A DNA stretch of 64,000 nt from NCBI GenBank assembly GCA_903939735.1, contig CAJAIA010000012.1:1-64000 (forward strand), read 5' to 3'. A model generated the notes under the pieces. The model was not told where the DNA came from. It searched no databases and saw only the letters and a program-made list of their open reading frames with translations. The DNA is from an uncultured Ignavibacteria bacterium (GTDB taxonomy: Bacteria; Bacteroidota; Ignavibacteria; Kapaibacteriales; Kapaibacteriaceae). A program made the translations under genes and the position numbers. This document shows positions 28,534 to 37,050 of the stretch, in pieces (position 1 is the stretch's first letter; every line of letters begins with the position of its first letter).

Positions 28534-29739
28534 ATGCGTCATCTTCTTCTGTGTTTTCTCCTCGGAGTCACTGTTGCCTCTGCGCAGCGTCCGTGGATTC
28601 GTCAATCGACAACATCACCCGGTCCAAACGGGAAGATGTCGCTGACATACAACACACTCTACTATTATGACAGTGTCGCGCTCCAATCATACGATCGTGG
28701 TGCGACGTGGGTCGAGACTACAGGTCTACGTGGACGTGTCTGCACGATTGATGAGTTCACACAAGGTGTGAGCGTTGCCGTGTGTTATGATTCGGCGACA
28801 TCCACAGCTACCGGATTCTTCACCACCGGTGGTGCACCATGGACAGAGTTTCGATCGATTATCGGCAGTGCACGTCCTGTGCGCCTTACCGCGATTAATG
28901 ACACATGGTATGTCGCCACAGACGGACCCGTGATCTATGTTGGCAACGAGACTCTTGATTCGATCCGCCTTCCCGGATCGGCACGCGCCATCGACATGGT
29001 TGCTGTTGGCGATATGCTTGTCGTGAACACAACAACAGGCGTGTACTTCACCTCAACAACCACTCCAGTCGAATGGTCGTTGATCGCGCAGGATGGCCTC
29101 GGCGTGCTGTACGTGCGCAACGACGTCGTCTATGCCGCGAGTGTACGTGGCGTAAAGCGTCTTGACCTCACCGCGAAGCGTGCAGTTGATGTTGGCTCGT
29201 GGAAGCTCCCGACACCGCCACCTGTATCGCTGGATCTCGATTCGTATCAGGGATCACTGTTGACTATCACGCGCGATGGCAACGCGTACCAGGCCTACCG
29301 TCTTGAGGGCGACACCACGTGGAAGGAAGTTGCCTATCCACTTCCTGGAAAGATTGCTACCGTGACGCGCTCAGTGATGGCCATGGACGCAGGCTGGATG
29401 GTGCTCTCACATCAGATCACAGAAGGATTTGTGGACTCGGCTGGCGTGTACGCGTTCGATCTTAATGACTTCACATCGGTCAACGATAACGAGCTTGCGT
29501 CGAATGCGTCATGGATCAAGGCCGTTGATCGTGGAGGCGACATCCTTCTGCACCGTGCCACGGCCGAGCCTGCACGTGTGGTTGTAACTGATCTGCATGG
29601 GCGCACGTTGTATGACGGCCGACTCGATGCACGGGGCACAACATCGATCGTACCCGTGGCGACATCGATGCGTGGCTTTATCGGGATCACACTCGTTACC
29701 GACGCAGGCAGTATTCTCCGCACACAGTTGATTCGCTAA
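28534..29739 (+). CDS. Secreted beta-propeller-like protein with T9SS sorting domain
   Basis: Protein of 401 residues. The ATG at 28534 starts a signal peptide (MRHLLLCFLLGVTVASAQ); the frame upstream adds only a non-signal extension. The mature part is rich in short beta strands with a sortilin-like LQSYDRGATWVETTGLRG, so it is probably a seven-bladed propeller. The last 75 residues (VVVTDLHGRTLYDGRL to LRTQLIR) resemble a T9SS type A sorting domain. Specific function unknown. It is the first gene of a closely spaced run leading to the FtsB-like, RidA and DUF5683 genes. Confidence 0.7.
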   Translation: MRHLLLCFLLGVTVASAQRPWIRQSTTSPGPNGKMSLTYNTLYYYDSVALQSYDRGATWVETTGLRGRVCTIDEFTQGVSVAVCYDSATSTATGFFTTGGAPWTEFRSIIGSARPVRLTAINDTWYVATDGPVIYVGNETLDSIRLPGSARAIDMVAVGDMLVVNTTTGVYFTSTTTPVEWSLIAQDGLGVLYVRNDVVYAASVRGVKRLDLTAKRAVDVGSWKLPTPPPVSLDLDSYQGSLLTITRDGNAYQAYRLEGDTTWKEVAYPLPGKIATVTRSVMAMDAGWMVLSHQITEGFVDSAGVYAFDLNDFTSVNDNELASNASWIKAVDRGGDILLHRATAEPARVVVTDLHGRTLYDGRLDARGTTSIVPVATSMRGFIGITLVTDAGSILRTQLIR

Positions 29740-29747
29740 CTCGACGC

Positions 29748-30071
29748 ATGGCACAGAAGCCCGCCGTTCAAGCACAGAAGCGCGTCATGACGCGCAAGCG
29801 CCTGTTGATCGTAGCAGGAATGACGCTTGCCGTTGTGGCATTCATCTTGTTTTCGCCGTATGGCGTGATGACGCGTTTCGGATTATCGCGTGAAGCATCA
29901 TCGCTCCAGGGTGATGTCGATGAGATGCGGCGCGTTGAAGATTCGCTTCGAGCTTCGATTCGCCACCTTGAACATGACAGTACCGAAATTGAACGCCTTG
30001 CTCGTGAGCGCTACGGCTATATCCGAGAAGGCGAAGAAGTATTCATCATTAAGCGTGATACAACGCAATGA
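29748..30071 (+). CDS. FtsB/DivIC-like septum formation initiator
   Basis: Protein of 107 residues: a basic cytoplasmic N-terminus, one transmembrane helix (about 20-37), then a leucine-zipper-like coiled coil (REASSLQGDVDEMRRVEDSL) and the family-typical IERLARERYGYIREGEEVF. This layout is that of FtsB/DivIC, which bridges FtsL and FtsQ in the divisome. The motif ARERYGYIREGE matches the conserved A-R-E-x-Y/L-G-y-x-r-p-G-E signature. Its stop overlaps the start of the RidA-like gene (ATGA). Confidence 0.87.
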   Translation: MAQKPAVQAQKRVMTRKRLLIVAGMTLAVVAFILFSPYGVMTRFGLSREASSLQGDVDEMRRVEDSLRASIRHLEHDSTEIERLARERYGYIREGEEVFIIKRDTTQ

Positions 30072-30517
30072 ACCGCATTAGTATCGCTCTCGCACTCTGT
30101 GTGTTGATCACATCGTGCACAACCCAAAGGAATGCCATGATAACGCCGTTCTCATCTCCAGATGCCGCTGCACCAATCGGACCGTACTCACATGGAGTTC
30201 AGTGCTGGGGTAAGATGATTTTCTTGAGCGGACAGATCCCGTTGCGCGCTGACGGAACGATGCTCGAGGGCACGATTCAAGAGCAGACAACGCAGGTGTT
30301 TGCCAACATCAAGACAATTCTCGCGTCGCGTGGTGCAACGCTCGAGCATGTGGTCAAGACGACGGTCTTCCTCAAGGACATGAACGACTTCGCGGCTATG
30401 AACAGCGTGTATGCTGCAGAGATGGGTGATCACCGTCCAGCACGGAGCGCGGTCGAAGTGGCACGTCTGCCGAAGGACGCCCGTGTCGAAATAGAGGTCA
30501 TTGCATGTCTACCGTAA
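30068..30517 (+). CDS. RidA/YjgF-family protein with a lipoprotein signal
   Basis: Protein of 149 residues. The RidA core starts near residue 24 (MITPFSSPDAAAPIGPYSHGV) and contains LSGQIPLRADGTM, VVKTTVFLKDMNDFAAMN and PARSAVEVARLPKDARVEIEV, including the substrate-binding Arg (about 126). RidA hydrolyses reactive enamines and imines from PLP enzymes. Unusually, the frame begins with a lipobox-type signal (MNRISIALALCVLITSC), and this start is fixed by a 4-nt overlap with the previous gene. If used, the enzyme would be a membrane-anchored, extracytoplasmic lipoprotein. The internal ATG at about 30137 could give a cytosolic form. Confidence 0.88.
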   Translation: MNRISIALALCVLITSCTTQRNAMITPFSSPDAAAPIGPYSHGVQCWGKMIFLSGQIPLRADGTMLEGTIQEQTTQVFANIKTILASRGATLEHVVKTTVFLKDMNDFAAMNSVYAAEMGDHRPARSAVEVARLPKDARVEIEVIACLP

Positions 30518-30996
30518 CAGCGGTATGTGCCTTCGTGCTTCTTTCTTGTTCTGCCCTTGCGCAGACCGACACGTCGAAGGCCCTGACGAAATCACCAACG
30601 ACTGCTGTACTGTATTCGCTGGCACTACCGGGGCTCGGGCAGGTCTATACCGAGTCCTACTGGAAGGTCCCGCTCTTTACAGGGACATGTGTGATTGCCG
30701 CGTGGCAGTTCTTCCGCAATAACGCCGACTTCCAAGCGACGTCACAGCAATACGACGCTGCGGTGGCTGCCGGCGAGACGTCTCGTGTTACCAATCAGTT
30801 ATTCGCTCGGCGGGAGGCGTTTCGCGACCGTCGTGATATGTCGGGCGTGATCTTCTTCGTAGCCTACGGCTTGGCGGCGGTTGACGCCTACGTTGGGGCG
30901 CATCTCTACGATTTTGACGTGTCCGAGAACCTCAGTCTTGGGATCGGACCCACCCAGTCCCACCTCATGGGGGTGGCAATGCGTCTGTCGTTCTAA
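30505..30996 (+). CDS. DUF5683 membrane protein
   Basis: Protein of 163 residues with an N-terminal signal (MSTVTAVCAFVLLSCSALAQ). The family motif follows: PTTAVLYSLALPGLGQVY, then a short amphipathic YWKVPLFTG segment. The middle has a polar, Arg-rich loop. A last hydrophobic segment (GVIFFVAYGLAAVDAYVGAHL) precedes a beta-like C-terminus. This pattern is DUF5683, common in Bacteroidota, with no established function known to me. It overlaps the RidA gene by 13 nt, so they share a transcript. Confidence 0.78.
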   Translation: MSTVTAVCAFVLLSCSALAQTDTSKALTKSPTTAVLYSLALPGLGQVYTESYWKVPLFTGTCVIAAWQFFRNNADFQATSQQYDAAVAAGETSRVTNQLFARREAFRDRRDMSGVIFFVAYGLAAVDAYVGAHLYDFDVSENLSLGIGPTQSHLMGVAMRLSF

Positions 30997-31012
30997 GCCC
31001 AGAGCAGGCGAT

Positions 31013-31039
31013 TTGGTCTGACCCGGTTGCGTAGCTTTG
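31013..31039 (+). promoter_or_regulatory. Promoter of the OmpA-family gene (TTG-N16-TAGCTTTG)
   Basis: TAGCTTTG at 31032-31039 is a perfect TAnnTTTG, with TTG at 31013-31015, 16 nt upstream. Only five bases separate the element from the ATG at 31045, so the transcript would have almost no leader. Confidence 0.55.
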
Positions 31040-31044
31040 CAGCC

Positions 31045-32961
31045 ATGAGAGTTCTCGCCCTCCTGCTTCTTGCCTCGGCATCGATTTGCACGGCACAGAC
31101 ATACACCGAACAGCTTGGTCTACGTGTTAACGCGGGACTGTCGGTTAACACACACTCGGGAAGTGTGAGTACCACAGCGCCGTTGATTGATTGCGGCGAA
31201 CTGACATCTGGGTCGGGACTGGGTCCGAGTGTATCGCTCGGACTCGAACTGCCGTTCTCAACAAAGATTGGTTTGGGCTTCGAAATCGGCCTTGTTGATC
31301 GTAGTGGATCATTCTCGCGTACCAACACCTATTCGATGCGCGATCCCGTGTCGGGCGAGGACGTCATCCTTACAACTGATCTCGTCTTTGCTCCGCGTGT
31401 GAACTACATCGAGTTCGCTCCATCGGTGATCATCCCAATCCTTGGTACCATGCAGCACCGTCGTCTCGGTGTCTCTCTCGCACCACGCATCGGCCTTCCC
31501 ATTGCCAAGAGCTTCGAACAGCGCGAAACAGTTGTAAGCCCCGAGAACGCCGTGTTTATCGTAGACGGCGTCCGGACACAGGAACGCATTCTGAGTTCGG
31601 GACAGCTGCTATCGCCCTCTGCAACGATCGTTGGAGCATCTGCTTCGATTGAGTCTTTCATTCAGCTTAGCGATCGACTCGCCCTCGTTCCACGTGTGAG
31701 TGCCGATATGATCTTCACATCGCTCGTGGCCGATGCGACATGGAATACGTTTGGAGTGCGCGCCGAGATCGGACTCCGCCTCTCGTCGGGAAAGACCATC
31801 GCACCACCTGTTGAAGCTCCACCGCCACCTCCCGTCATCGTTGAACGTCCGCAGGAGCCTGTGCGCTATGCACAACCCCGCATCGCACTCAGCGTGCGCC
31901 GCGTTGCAGGTGAAGTGGTTACTGGGAATGAACTCCGAGCAACACCACCGATTGTGAACGCTGTCTTCTTCGACAGCGCGTCTGCCGACATCCCACTCTC
32001 GTACCGTCGATCCCGTGATGGATCGGTCGTAAGCACTGATCCAGTTGATGCGCATGCATGGGTTATGATGCGCATTGCACGGATTGTCGGCGATAATCCA
32101 AGTGCGCGCGTTATCCTCGAGGGAGCAACATCCGGAACAACATCAGAGCCTGATGGAACTGCACTTGCGCAGCGTCGTGCCGATGCTGTACGTCGCACAC
32201 TGATCGACATGGGAGTGCCGGCGTCGGTGATCACAACGAAGGCATCAGCATTGCCCCGTGTGGCGTCGAACAACGACTACGCACTTGGTCGCGAAGAGAA
32301 CCGTCGTGTGGACATTGTCGTCCAGAATGCCCCGCTGCAGCAATGGGTATCGTCACAAGAGTTTGCGGTGTTCCAATCGAAGATCGATGTACGGACGACG
32401 TATGCTGGAGGAAATCCAGCTGAGCGACCAGCATCGATGACGGTTTCGGTAAACGGACGCGACTCTGTGATTCCAAGCGCTGATGGTACCACGACGCTGT
32501 CCGTCGATATCCCACTGCCAAATGACGGATCAGCAGCACCCGTTTCCATTGTTGCCTCAGCCGGTGGTGTGATCACGCAGATCGACACAGCGGTATCGAC
32601 TGAAGGGTTGCAACAGCGTCGCATTGCGCTTCGCACAGACCGTTTCCAAGCCATCCTCCGCTTTGACTACAACGCGAAGGATCTCTCGGAAGACGACAAG
32701 ATTCTCTTACGTCAGCTTGCAGAGCAAGTGCCGGATGGCTCAACAATCGTCATCGAGGGTAGCTCCGACATCCTTGGAAGCGACGAACGCAACCGTGCGT
32801 TGTCGCAACAACGCGCTGCTACCACGGAGTCGTACATGCGGAGTGTTGCCGGGAAGAATCTGACATACGTTACGCGTACACTTGCCGAACGCTTCAGTGA
32901 TGCAACACCGCAAGGTCGCTTCCTGAATCGCAATATTCACGTACGCGTCATCACACCGTAG
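31045..32961 (+). CDS. Outer membrane protein with two OmpA-like domains
   Basis: Protein of 638 residues from the ATG at 31045, which starts the signal peptide (MRVLALLLLASASICTAQ). Residues 25-260 look like an outer membrane beta-barrel. A Pro-rich linker (APPPPPVIVERPQ) follows. A first OmpA_C-like domain (about 305-430) contains FFDSASADIPL and EENRRVDIVVQN. An Ig-like stretch comes next, then a second OmpA_C-like domain (about 533-638) with LRFDYNAKDL and LSQQRAATTESYM. OmpA_C domains bind peptidoglycan non-covalently. A paralogue with the same order is at 58057-60246. Confidence 0.85.
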   Translation: MRVLALLLLASASICTAQTYTEQLGLRVNAGLSVNTHSGSVSTTAPLIDCGELTSGSGLGPSVSLGLELPFSTKIGLGFEIGLVDRSGSFSRTNTYSMRDPVSGEDVILTTDLVFAPRVNYIEFAPSVIIPILGTMQHRRLGVSLAPRIGLPIAKSFEQRETVVSPENAVFIVDGVRTQERILSSGQLLSPSATIVGASASIESFIQLSDRLALVPRVSADMIFTSLVADATWNTFGVRAEIGLRLSSGKTIAPPVEAPPPPPVIVERPQEPVRYAQPRIALSVRRVAGEVVTGNELRATPPIVNAVFFDSASADIPLSYRRSRDGSVVSTDPVDAHAWVMMRIARIVGDNPSARVILEGATSGTTSEPDGTALAQRRADAVRRTLIDMGVPASVITTKASALPRVASNNDYALGREENRRVDIVVQNAPLQQWVSSQEFAVFQSKIDVRTTYAGGNPAERPASMTVSVNGRDSVIPSADGTTTLSVDIPLPNDGSAAPVSIVASAGGVITQIDTAVSTEGLQQRRIALRTDRFQAILRFDYNAKDLSEDDKILLRQLAEQVPDGSTIVIEGSSDILGSDERNRALSQQRAATTESYMRSVAGKNLTYVTRTLAERFSDATPQGRFLNRNIHVRVITP

Positions 32962-32970
32962 GCTTACGGC

Positions 32971-33402
32971 TTACTCTGCATCGGCTGCGCGCTTGCCCCC
33001 TGCCATCGCCACGATTTCGTCATCGTAGTGATCTGCGATCACGGCGACAGACGTAACAGCTGCTTCCAGCTCGTTAGCGTCAAGAGTTGAGCCGGCGAGC
33101 GAATATGAGTACATGATCGTATCGTCGAAGAGCAGACTGAACGAGCCGAAGTGGAGCTCTGCATTCTTCCGGAGGAGGAAGTGCATGAGGTCCGACGACA
33201 TCGTCGCGCCCGTAACGACCTGCGCCGTCACTTCCACCATCGTGTCTGTTTCGGTATAGGGTCGAACAACGATAATCACGCTTGATGAGCCGTGCGACAG
33301 CGTGTACGAACCATCACCAAAGTCTTCTGCTGATGGGTAGCGGTCACGGAGGACTTGCGCAACGCGATCACGCGTTGCTGTAACGAGCGATTCAGGTGTC
33401 AT
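32971..33402 (-). CDS. YbjN-like (type III secretion chaperone-like) protein
   Basis: Protein of 143 residues, acidic and soluble, without signal peptide. The alpha-beta pattern, with SVIIVVRPYTETDTMVEVTA in the first half and LMHFLLRKNAELHFGSFSLL in the second, resembles the YbjN/DUF1790-like fold related to secretion chaperones. The ATG overlaps the stop of the PspA gene by 4 nt, so the two are coupled. A chaperone or regulator of the PspA membrane-stress system is a reasonable guess. It converges on the OmpA gene 9 nt away. Confidence 0.6.
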   Translation of the reverse strand: MTPESLVTATRDRVAQVLRDRYPSAEDFGDGSYTLSHGSSSVIIVVRPYTETDTMVEVTAQVVTGATMSSDLMHFLLRKNAELHFGSFSLLFDDTIMYSYSLAGSTLDANELEAAVTSVAVIADHYDDEIVAMAGGKRAADAE

Positions 33403-34097
33403 TTCGTTTCTCCTTCGTTCGATGCGCCATCTCCGAGCAAACCCATTTGCTTCTTCATCGCCAGGAGTTCGGCTTCCACTTGCGCAGTTGAACCCAGCTG
33501 CTTGAATTGATGATCGAGATCCGTGTTTTCACCTGCCAGCTGCTCGAAGGCAACCGCTTCTGATTCGAGCTTCTCGATCTTGCCTTCGTACTTATCGAAC
33601 TTCGAGAAGGCATCGCTACCGACGCCTGAGAATGACTGTGCGATTTGCTTCTGTGCTTTTGCTGCCTGTGAACGTGCGATCAGCGTGCTCTGACGTGAGC
33701 GCGCTTCATCGAGCTTGCGCTTGAGTTGATCGAGCTGTTCACGCATCTTGACAGACGTCGCGGCTGCCTGCTCGTAGATTGGTTGAAGGTCTGCCACATT
33801 ACGCTCCGCAGTAGCCTTCTTCTCGAGCGCAGCCTTTGCAAGATCCTCACGTCCTGCACTGAGCGCTTGCATTGCCTTATTCTGCCATTCAGCGAACGAC
33901 GCGCGCTCCTTGGCGATCTTGCGTTCCAAGCTCTTTTCATTTGCAATCGCGTTGGCAACGGCAAGCGTCGTCTTATTAACAGACTCCTCCATTTCGAGGA
34001 CCATCTGCTTAAGCATTTTCTCTGGATCCTCGGCCTTATCCAGTGCGTCGTTAACGTTTGACTTGAAGATGTCCGAGATGCGGGAGAACATTCCCAT
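33399..34097 (-). CDS. pspA: Phage shock protein A / IM30 (Vipp1) family protein
   Basis: Protein of 232 residues. I chose the ATG at 34097 because it gives MGMFSRISDIFKSNVNDALD, the typical PspA start, and has a GAAAGG Shine-Dalgarno 7 nt upstream. The conserved AEDPEKMLKQMVLEMEESV follows, then long coiled coils through about residue 185. PspA/IM30 proteins are ESCRT-III-like and form rods or rings that stabilise a damaged inner membrane. No PspF or PspBC genes are nearby. It is cotranscribed with a YbjN-like gene and is divergent from recR. Confidence 0.92.
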   Translation of the reverse strand: MGMFSRISDIFKSNVNDALDKAEDPEKMLKQMVLEMEESVNKTTLAVANAIANEKSLERKIAKERASFAEWQNKAMQALSAGREDLAKAALEKKATAERNVADLQPIYEQAAATSVKMREQLDQLKRKLDEARSRQSTLIARSQAAKAQKQIAQSFSGVGSDAFSKFDKYEGKIEKLESEAVAFEQLAGENTDLDHQFKQLGSTAQVEAELLAMKKQMGLLGDGASNEGETK

Positions 34098-34104
34098 GGG
34101 GTAA

Positions 34105-34110
34105 CCTTTC
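34105..34110 (-). promoter_or_regulatory. Shine-Dalgarno site deciding the pspA start
   Basis: The minus strand reads GAAAGG, 7 nt before the ATG at 34097, favouring this start over upstream in-frame codons at 34112 and 34115. Confidence 0.55.
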
Positions 34111-34184
34111 ATCAATGATCGTACAAGTTACGGAGACAGATGACGAAGGTTTCGATGTCCAAGTGCAGAATGCCCCCTTCCCCG

Positions 34185-34192
34185 TAACTTCG
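34185..34192 (+). promoter_or_regulatory. Probable -7 element of recR (TAACTTCG)
   Basis: TAACTTCG is one mismatch from TAnnTTTG and ends 5 nt before the recR ATG, the same spacing as at the OmpA gene. On the other strand a TAACTTGT lies upstream of pspA. Confidence 0.3.
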
Positions 34193-34197
34193 TGCAT

Positions 34198-34791
34198 ATG
34201 TTGCCTTCCGATTCCATTGAGCGCGTCGTGGAGCTTTTCGCAAGCCTCCCGACAATTGGCAAGAAAACTGCCCGCCGGCTAGCCTTCCACGTCCTGCGTC
34301 AGCCGGCCGAAAACGTCGAGCTTTTCGCCCGTGCCCTCGTGGAAATGCGTGCTCAGGTGCGCGAGTGCTCCGTATGCCATACGTTTACGGACGTTGAGAC
34401 ATGTTCAATCTGTGCCTCACCAAAGCGTCTGCCATCGGTGATTTGCGTGGTTGAACAGCCGTCGGACGTTATGGCCATTGAACGCACCGGGGACTTCCGG
34501 GGACGCTACCACGTGCTGCACGGCGCACTGAGTCCACTCGATGGCATTGGCCCTGAAGACATCCGATTGAAGGAATTGATCGCACGACTCTCGTCAGAGG
34601 TCACCGAGGTTATTCTCGCCTTGAACCCCAACGTCGAGGGAGAGGTCACCACGCAGTACATCGCCAAGCTTGTATCGCCCCTTGGGATCCGCCTCACACG
34701 GATTGCACGTGGTGTTCCGATGGGATCCGACCTCGAGTTTGCCGACGATGCCACGCTCGCGCGAGCCTTCGAGGGACGTGTACCTGTATGA
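34198..34791 (+). CDS. recR: Recombination protein RecR
   Basis: Protein of 197 residues, the standard length. The N-terminal helix-hairpin-helix is [17 protein letters not shown] (about 18-34). The C4 zinc finger uses Cys57, Cys60, Cys69 and Cys72 (ECSVC and CSIC). A Toprim domain follows ([14 protein letters not shown]), then [18 protein letters not shown]. RecR works with RecF and RecO to load RecA at gaps. The ATG at 34198 is preferred over a GTG two codons upstream. The stop overlaps the start of the methyltransferase gene by 4 nt. Confidence 0.96.
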   Translation: MLPSDSIERVVELFASLPTIGKKTARRLAFHVLRQPAENVELFARALVEMRAQVRECSVCHTFTDVETCSICASPKRLPSVICVVEQPSDVMAIERTGDFRGRYHVLHGALSPLDGIGPEDIRLKELIARLSSEVTEVILALNPNVEGEVTTQYIAKLVSPLGIRLTRIARGVPMGSDLEFADDATLARAFEGRVPV

Positions 34792-35528
34792 GCACTCCCA
34801 CCTGGTTTCAATCATGGTTTGAGTCGCCATGGTATATGCGTCTCTATCGACACCGCACCGAAGAAGAAGCTCGCGAAGCAGTGGATCTTGTGGCGCGTCA
34901 TGCGCACGTCGAACGCGGCACACGCATCCTCGACCTCTGCTGCGGATACGGACGTCACGCGCTTGCACTTGCCGAGGCGGGCTATAGCGTTACTGGAATC
35001 GATGGATCGGCCTACTTGATAGATCGAGCCCAAGAGCTCTATCCCCACCCAAACGTAACCTATGTGCGTGGCGACATGCGGGGTCCGTTCCCGGGAGCCC
35101 CCTACCAAGCCATCGCCAACTTCTTCACGAGCTTTGGATACTTCGACACGCACGAGGAGAATCTCTCGGTACTTCACAACGTGCGGACCTCGTTAGCTGA
35201 AGGTGGTGTGTTCGTGATGGACTTCTTCAATGCACATCGCGTGCGGGCCACGTTGGAGCCGGAGACCCTATCAATGGTTGATGGTGTTACCATTCTTCAA
35301 GAGCGGTGGATCGATGAGCCCTTTGTTCGCAAGCGCATCACGGTGAATAATCCATGCAGCGAGGAGCAGACCTTTGAAGAACGCGTTTGGTTGTACGACA
35401 ACGAGGCGTTGTTTGATATGGCTGTCACTGCAGGACTGCGTGTGACCGCAACACTGGGGACGTATAGTGGTGAACCCTTTGATGCAGCATCGTCGCCGCG
35501 ATGTATCATGATTGCAACCGCCATATGA
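34788..35528 (+). CDS. Class I SAM-dependent methyltransferase
   Basis: Protein of 246 residues with the Rossmann-type methyltransferase fold. Motif I is [19 protein letters not shown] (from residue 47), with the acidic SAM ribose-binding residue in [13 protein letters not shown]. Motif II-like [11 protein letters not shown] and the motif IV-like [13 protein letters not shown] follow. The opening [21 protein letters not shown] is common in small-molecule methyltransferases of this type; the substrate is unknown. It is coupled to recR upstream and to a lipoprotein gene downstream through ATGA overlaps. Confidence 0.85.
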   Translation: MSTPTWFQSWFESPWYMRLYRHRTEEEAREAVDLVARHAHVERGTRILDLCCGYGRHALALAEAGYSVTGIDGSAYLIDRAQELYPHPNVTYVRGDMRGPFPGAPYQAIANFFTSFGYFDTHEENLSVLHNVRTSLAEGGVFVMDFFNAHRVRATLEPETLSMVDGVTILQERWIDEPFVRKRITVNNPCSEEQTFEERVWLYDNEALFDMAVTAGLRVTATLGTYSGEPFDAASSPRCIMIATAI

Positions 35529-36124
35529 CGGCAGCCCTTACATCACGTGCGCTTGTTGTTCTCGCGTTGTTGACGCTTATCAGCGCGTGTGCTACGCGCA
35601 CACCCGAGGAGCCAACGGGCAATCGGGGCACCTACGAGCCTCCAACCAGTCCGCAAATCGTGATCGAGAATTTCCGCAATGCCGTGATCGAAAAGAACAC
35701 GCAGAACTTCATGCTGTGTTTAGCCGATCCTTCGCGAAGCCGCGCACCGTATGTCTTCGAGCCGTCGGCCGAAGCCGGTGCTCGCTTTCAAGCCATCTTC
35801 CAATCATGGTCGGTTACCAAGGAGCAGCAGGCGTTCCTCTCCATCATCGCGCGACTTCCGTCGGACGTAAATCTGGGGCTCGAATTCAGCAATAGCTCGG
35901 TAGCCTTCTCCTCGCCGGATTCACTCGTATGGGTTGGAGATTACCGACTGTCGACGAAACTTGATCTTGCCGGTATTCCCAATGTGCTCACCGGAACGAT
36001 GGTGCTTAGCATTCAACCAGAGGCCAGCGGATTATGGAGCATCGCCCGATGGAGCGATGCCAAGCGTCCGGTCGATACCCTCGAAAGCACATGGTCTATC
36101 CTGAAAGCACAGCTGAGTAATTGA
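35525..36124 (+). CDS. Lipoprotein, NTF2-like candidate
   Basis: Protein of 199 residues. I chose the ATG at 35525 because it overlaps the preceding stop and starts a lipoprotein signal ([22 protein letters not shown]). The mature part has VIENFRNAVIEKNTQNFMLCL near its N-terminus and ends with GLWSIARWSDAK. This matches the helix-then-sheet order of NTF2-like domains, but I cannot assign a family with certainty. A second lipoprotein at 36511 has the same order and the same closing W-x-I-x-R-W-x-D motif. Confidence 0.65.
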   Translation: MTAALTSRALVVLALLTLISACATRTPEEPTGNRGTYEPPTSPQIVIENFRNAVIEKNTQNFMLCLADPSRSRAPYVFEPSAEAGARFQAIFQSWSVTKEQQAFLSIIARLPSDVNLGLEFSNSSVAFSSPDSLVWVGDYRLSTKLDLAGIPNVLTGTMVLSIQPEASGLWSIARWSDAKRPVDTLESTWSILKAQLSN

Positions 36125-36133
36125 TCTCCTGCG

Positions 36134-36141
36134 TATCTTTC
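36134..36141 (+). promoter_or_regulatory. Possible -7 element (TATCTTTC)
   Basis: TATCTTTC, one mismatch from TAnnTTTG, lies in the short gap before the His-rich membrane protein gene. Weak evidence on its own. Confidence 0.25.
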
Positions 36142-36196
36142 GCACGATTTGAATGAGCATTTGACTCGACATCTTGATTCTTGAGGACGTTCTCTT

Positions 36197-36502
36197 ATGT
36201 CGCACGACGCAGCACACGACCATGCACATGAGCATGGACACGACCATGTAGCCGACAACGGCGCAACTCGCCTGTTTGGCATCATTCTTGGTCTTCTCCT
36301 GATCGCCACATGTGTTGGTATCCAGCAGGTGATGCATTGGCATCCAGTTGTTGCCGGCATTCTGACAGGCGCACTCGGTATGGTGTTTGGCGCTGGTGGT
36401 ACAAGCGCTCGCGGACCGCACACAGCCGCTGTTCTGGGCTGGGCTGGCGGCATCGCGTTCTTTGCCAGCATTGCAATGTTCTTCGGCCTGCGATTCTGGT
36501 AA
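36197..36502 (+). CDS. Small membrane protein with His-rich N-terminus
   Basis: Protein of 101 residues. The first 20 residues contain eight His among Asp and Glu (HDAAHDHAHEHGHDH), a likely metal-binding tail. Three hydrophobic segments follow (about 25-45, 48-66 and 75-100) with Gly-rich turns (GALGMVFGAGGTSARG). No known family recognised. GAGGA sits 9 nt before the ATG. It lies between two similar lipoproteins. Zn, Ni or Co handling is a guess from the tail only. Confidence 0.6.
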   Translation: MSHDAAHDHAHEHGHDHVADNGATRLFGIILGLLLIATCVGIQQVMHWHPVVAGILTGALGMVFGAGGTSARGPHTAAVLGWAGGIAFFASIAMFFGLRFW

Positions 36503-36510
36503 GAACACTT

Positions 36511-37050
36511 GTGCGCCGCACAACTACCATCGTTGTTCGTGCGTGCGTGACCTTGCTTCTTGCGGGAGGCATCGGTCTCGGTGTTGCCTCATGCGCCAAT
36601 CCATTCGCACCGGCACTAGCTGATGGCTCACAGGCGGCTGAAGTCTTAGGCGATCAGCGCACTGTCGACGGGCTGTTTCAGAACTTCCGCTATTCCTACG
36701 TTTTCAAAGACACCCTAACGTACGGTCGACTCCTCGACCGTACGTTTTCGTTTGTATACCGTAACTACGACAAAGGTATCGACGTCACATGGGGCCGTGA
36801 CGAGGACATGCTCGCCACACACGGACTGTTTAACGCAGCACAACAGCTGGACCTCGTCTGGAACGACGTCGTCATAACCGAAGGCGACAGTCTTGCCCAG
36901 ACCATCTCACGCGGGTTTAACCTCACGATTACGTTTAACCCCAGCGACGTCATCCGCGCTCAGGGTCGGGTTAACCTCAAAATAGAACGTCCCACCATCA
37001 ACGACGTTTGGAAGATCGTGCGATGGCGGGACGAATCGAATTACTTCTGA
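36511..37050 (+). CDS. Lipoprotein similar in layout to the one at 35525
   Basis: Protein of 179 residues with a GTG start at 36511, 8 nt after the previous stop. The GTG is chosen because it opens a lipoprotein signal (RRTTTIVVRACVTLLLAGG, lipobox GVASC); the longer open frame overlaps the previous gene in another phase. The mature part has LFQNFRYSYVFKDTLTYGRLL and ends with NDVWKIVRWRDESNYF. The order resembles the NTF2-like candidate at 35525. It ends directly against the convergent DUF4136 gene. Confidence 0.65.
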   Translation: MRRTTTIVVRACVTLLLAGGIGLGVASCANPFAPALADGSQAAEVLGDQRTVDGLFQNFRYSYVFKDTLTYGRLLDRTFSFVYRNYDKGIDVTWGRDEDMLATHGLFNAAQQLDLVWNDVVITEGDSLAQTISRGFNLTITFNPSDVIRAQGRVNLKIERPTINDVWKIVRWRDESNYF

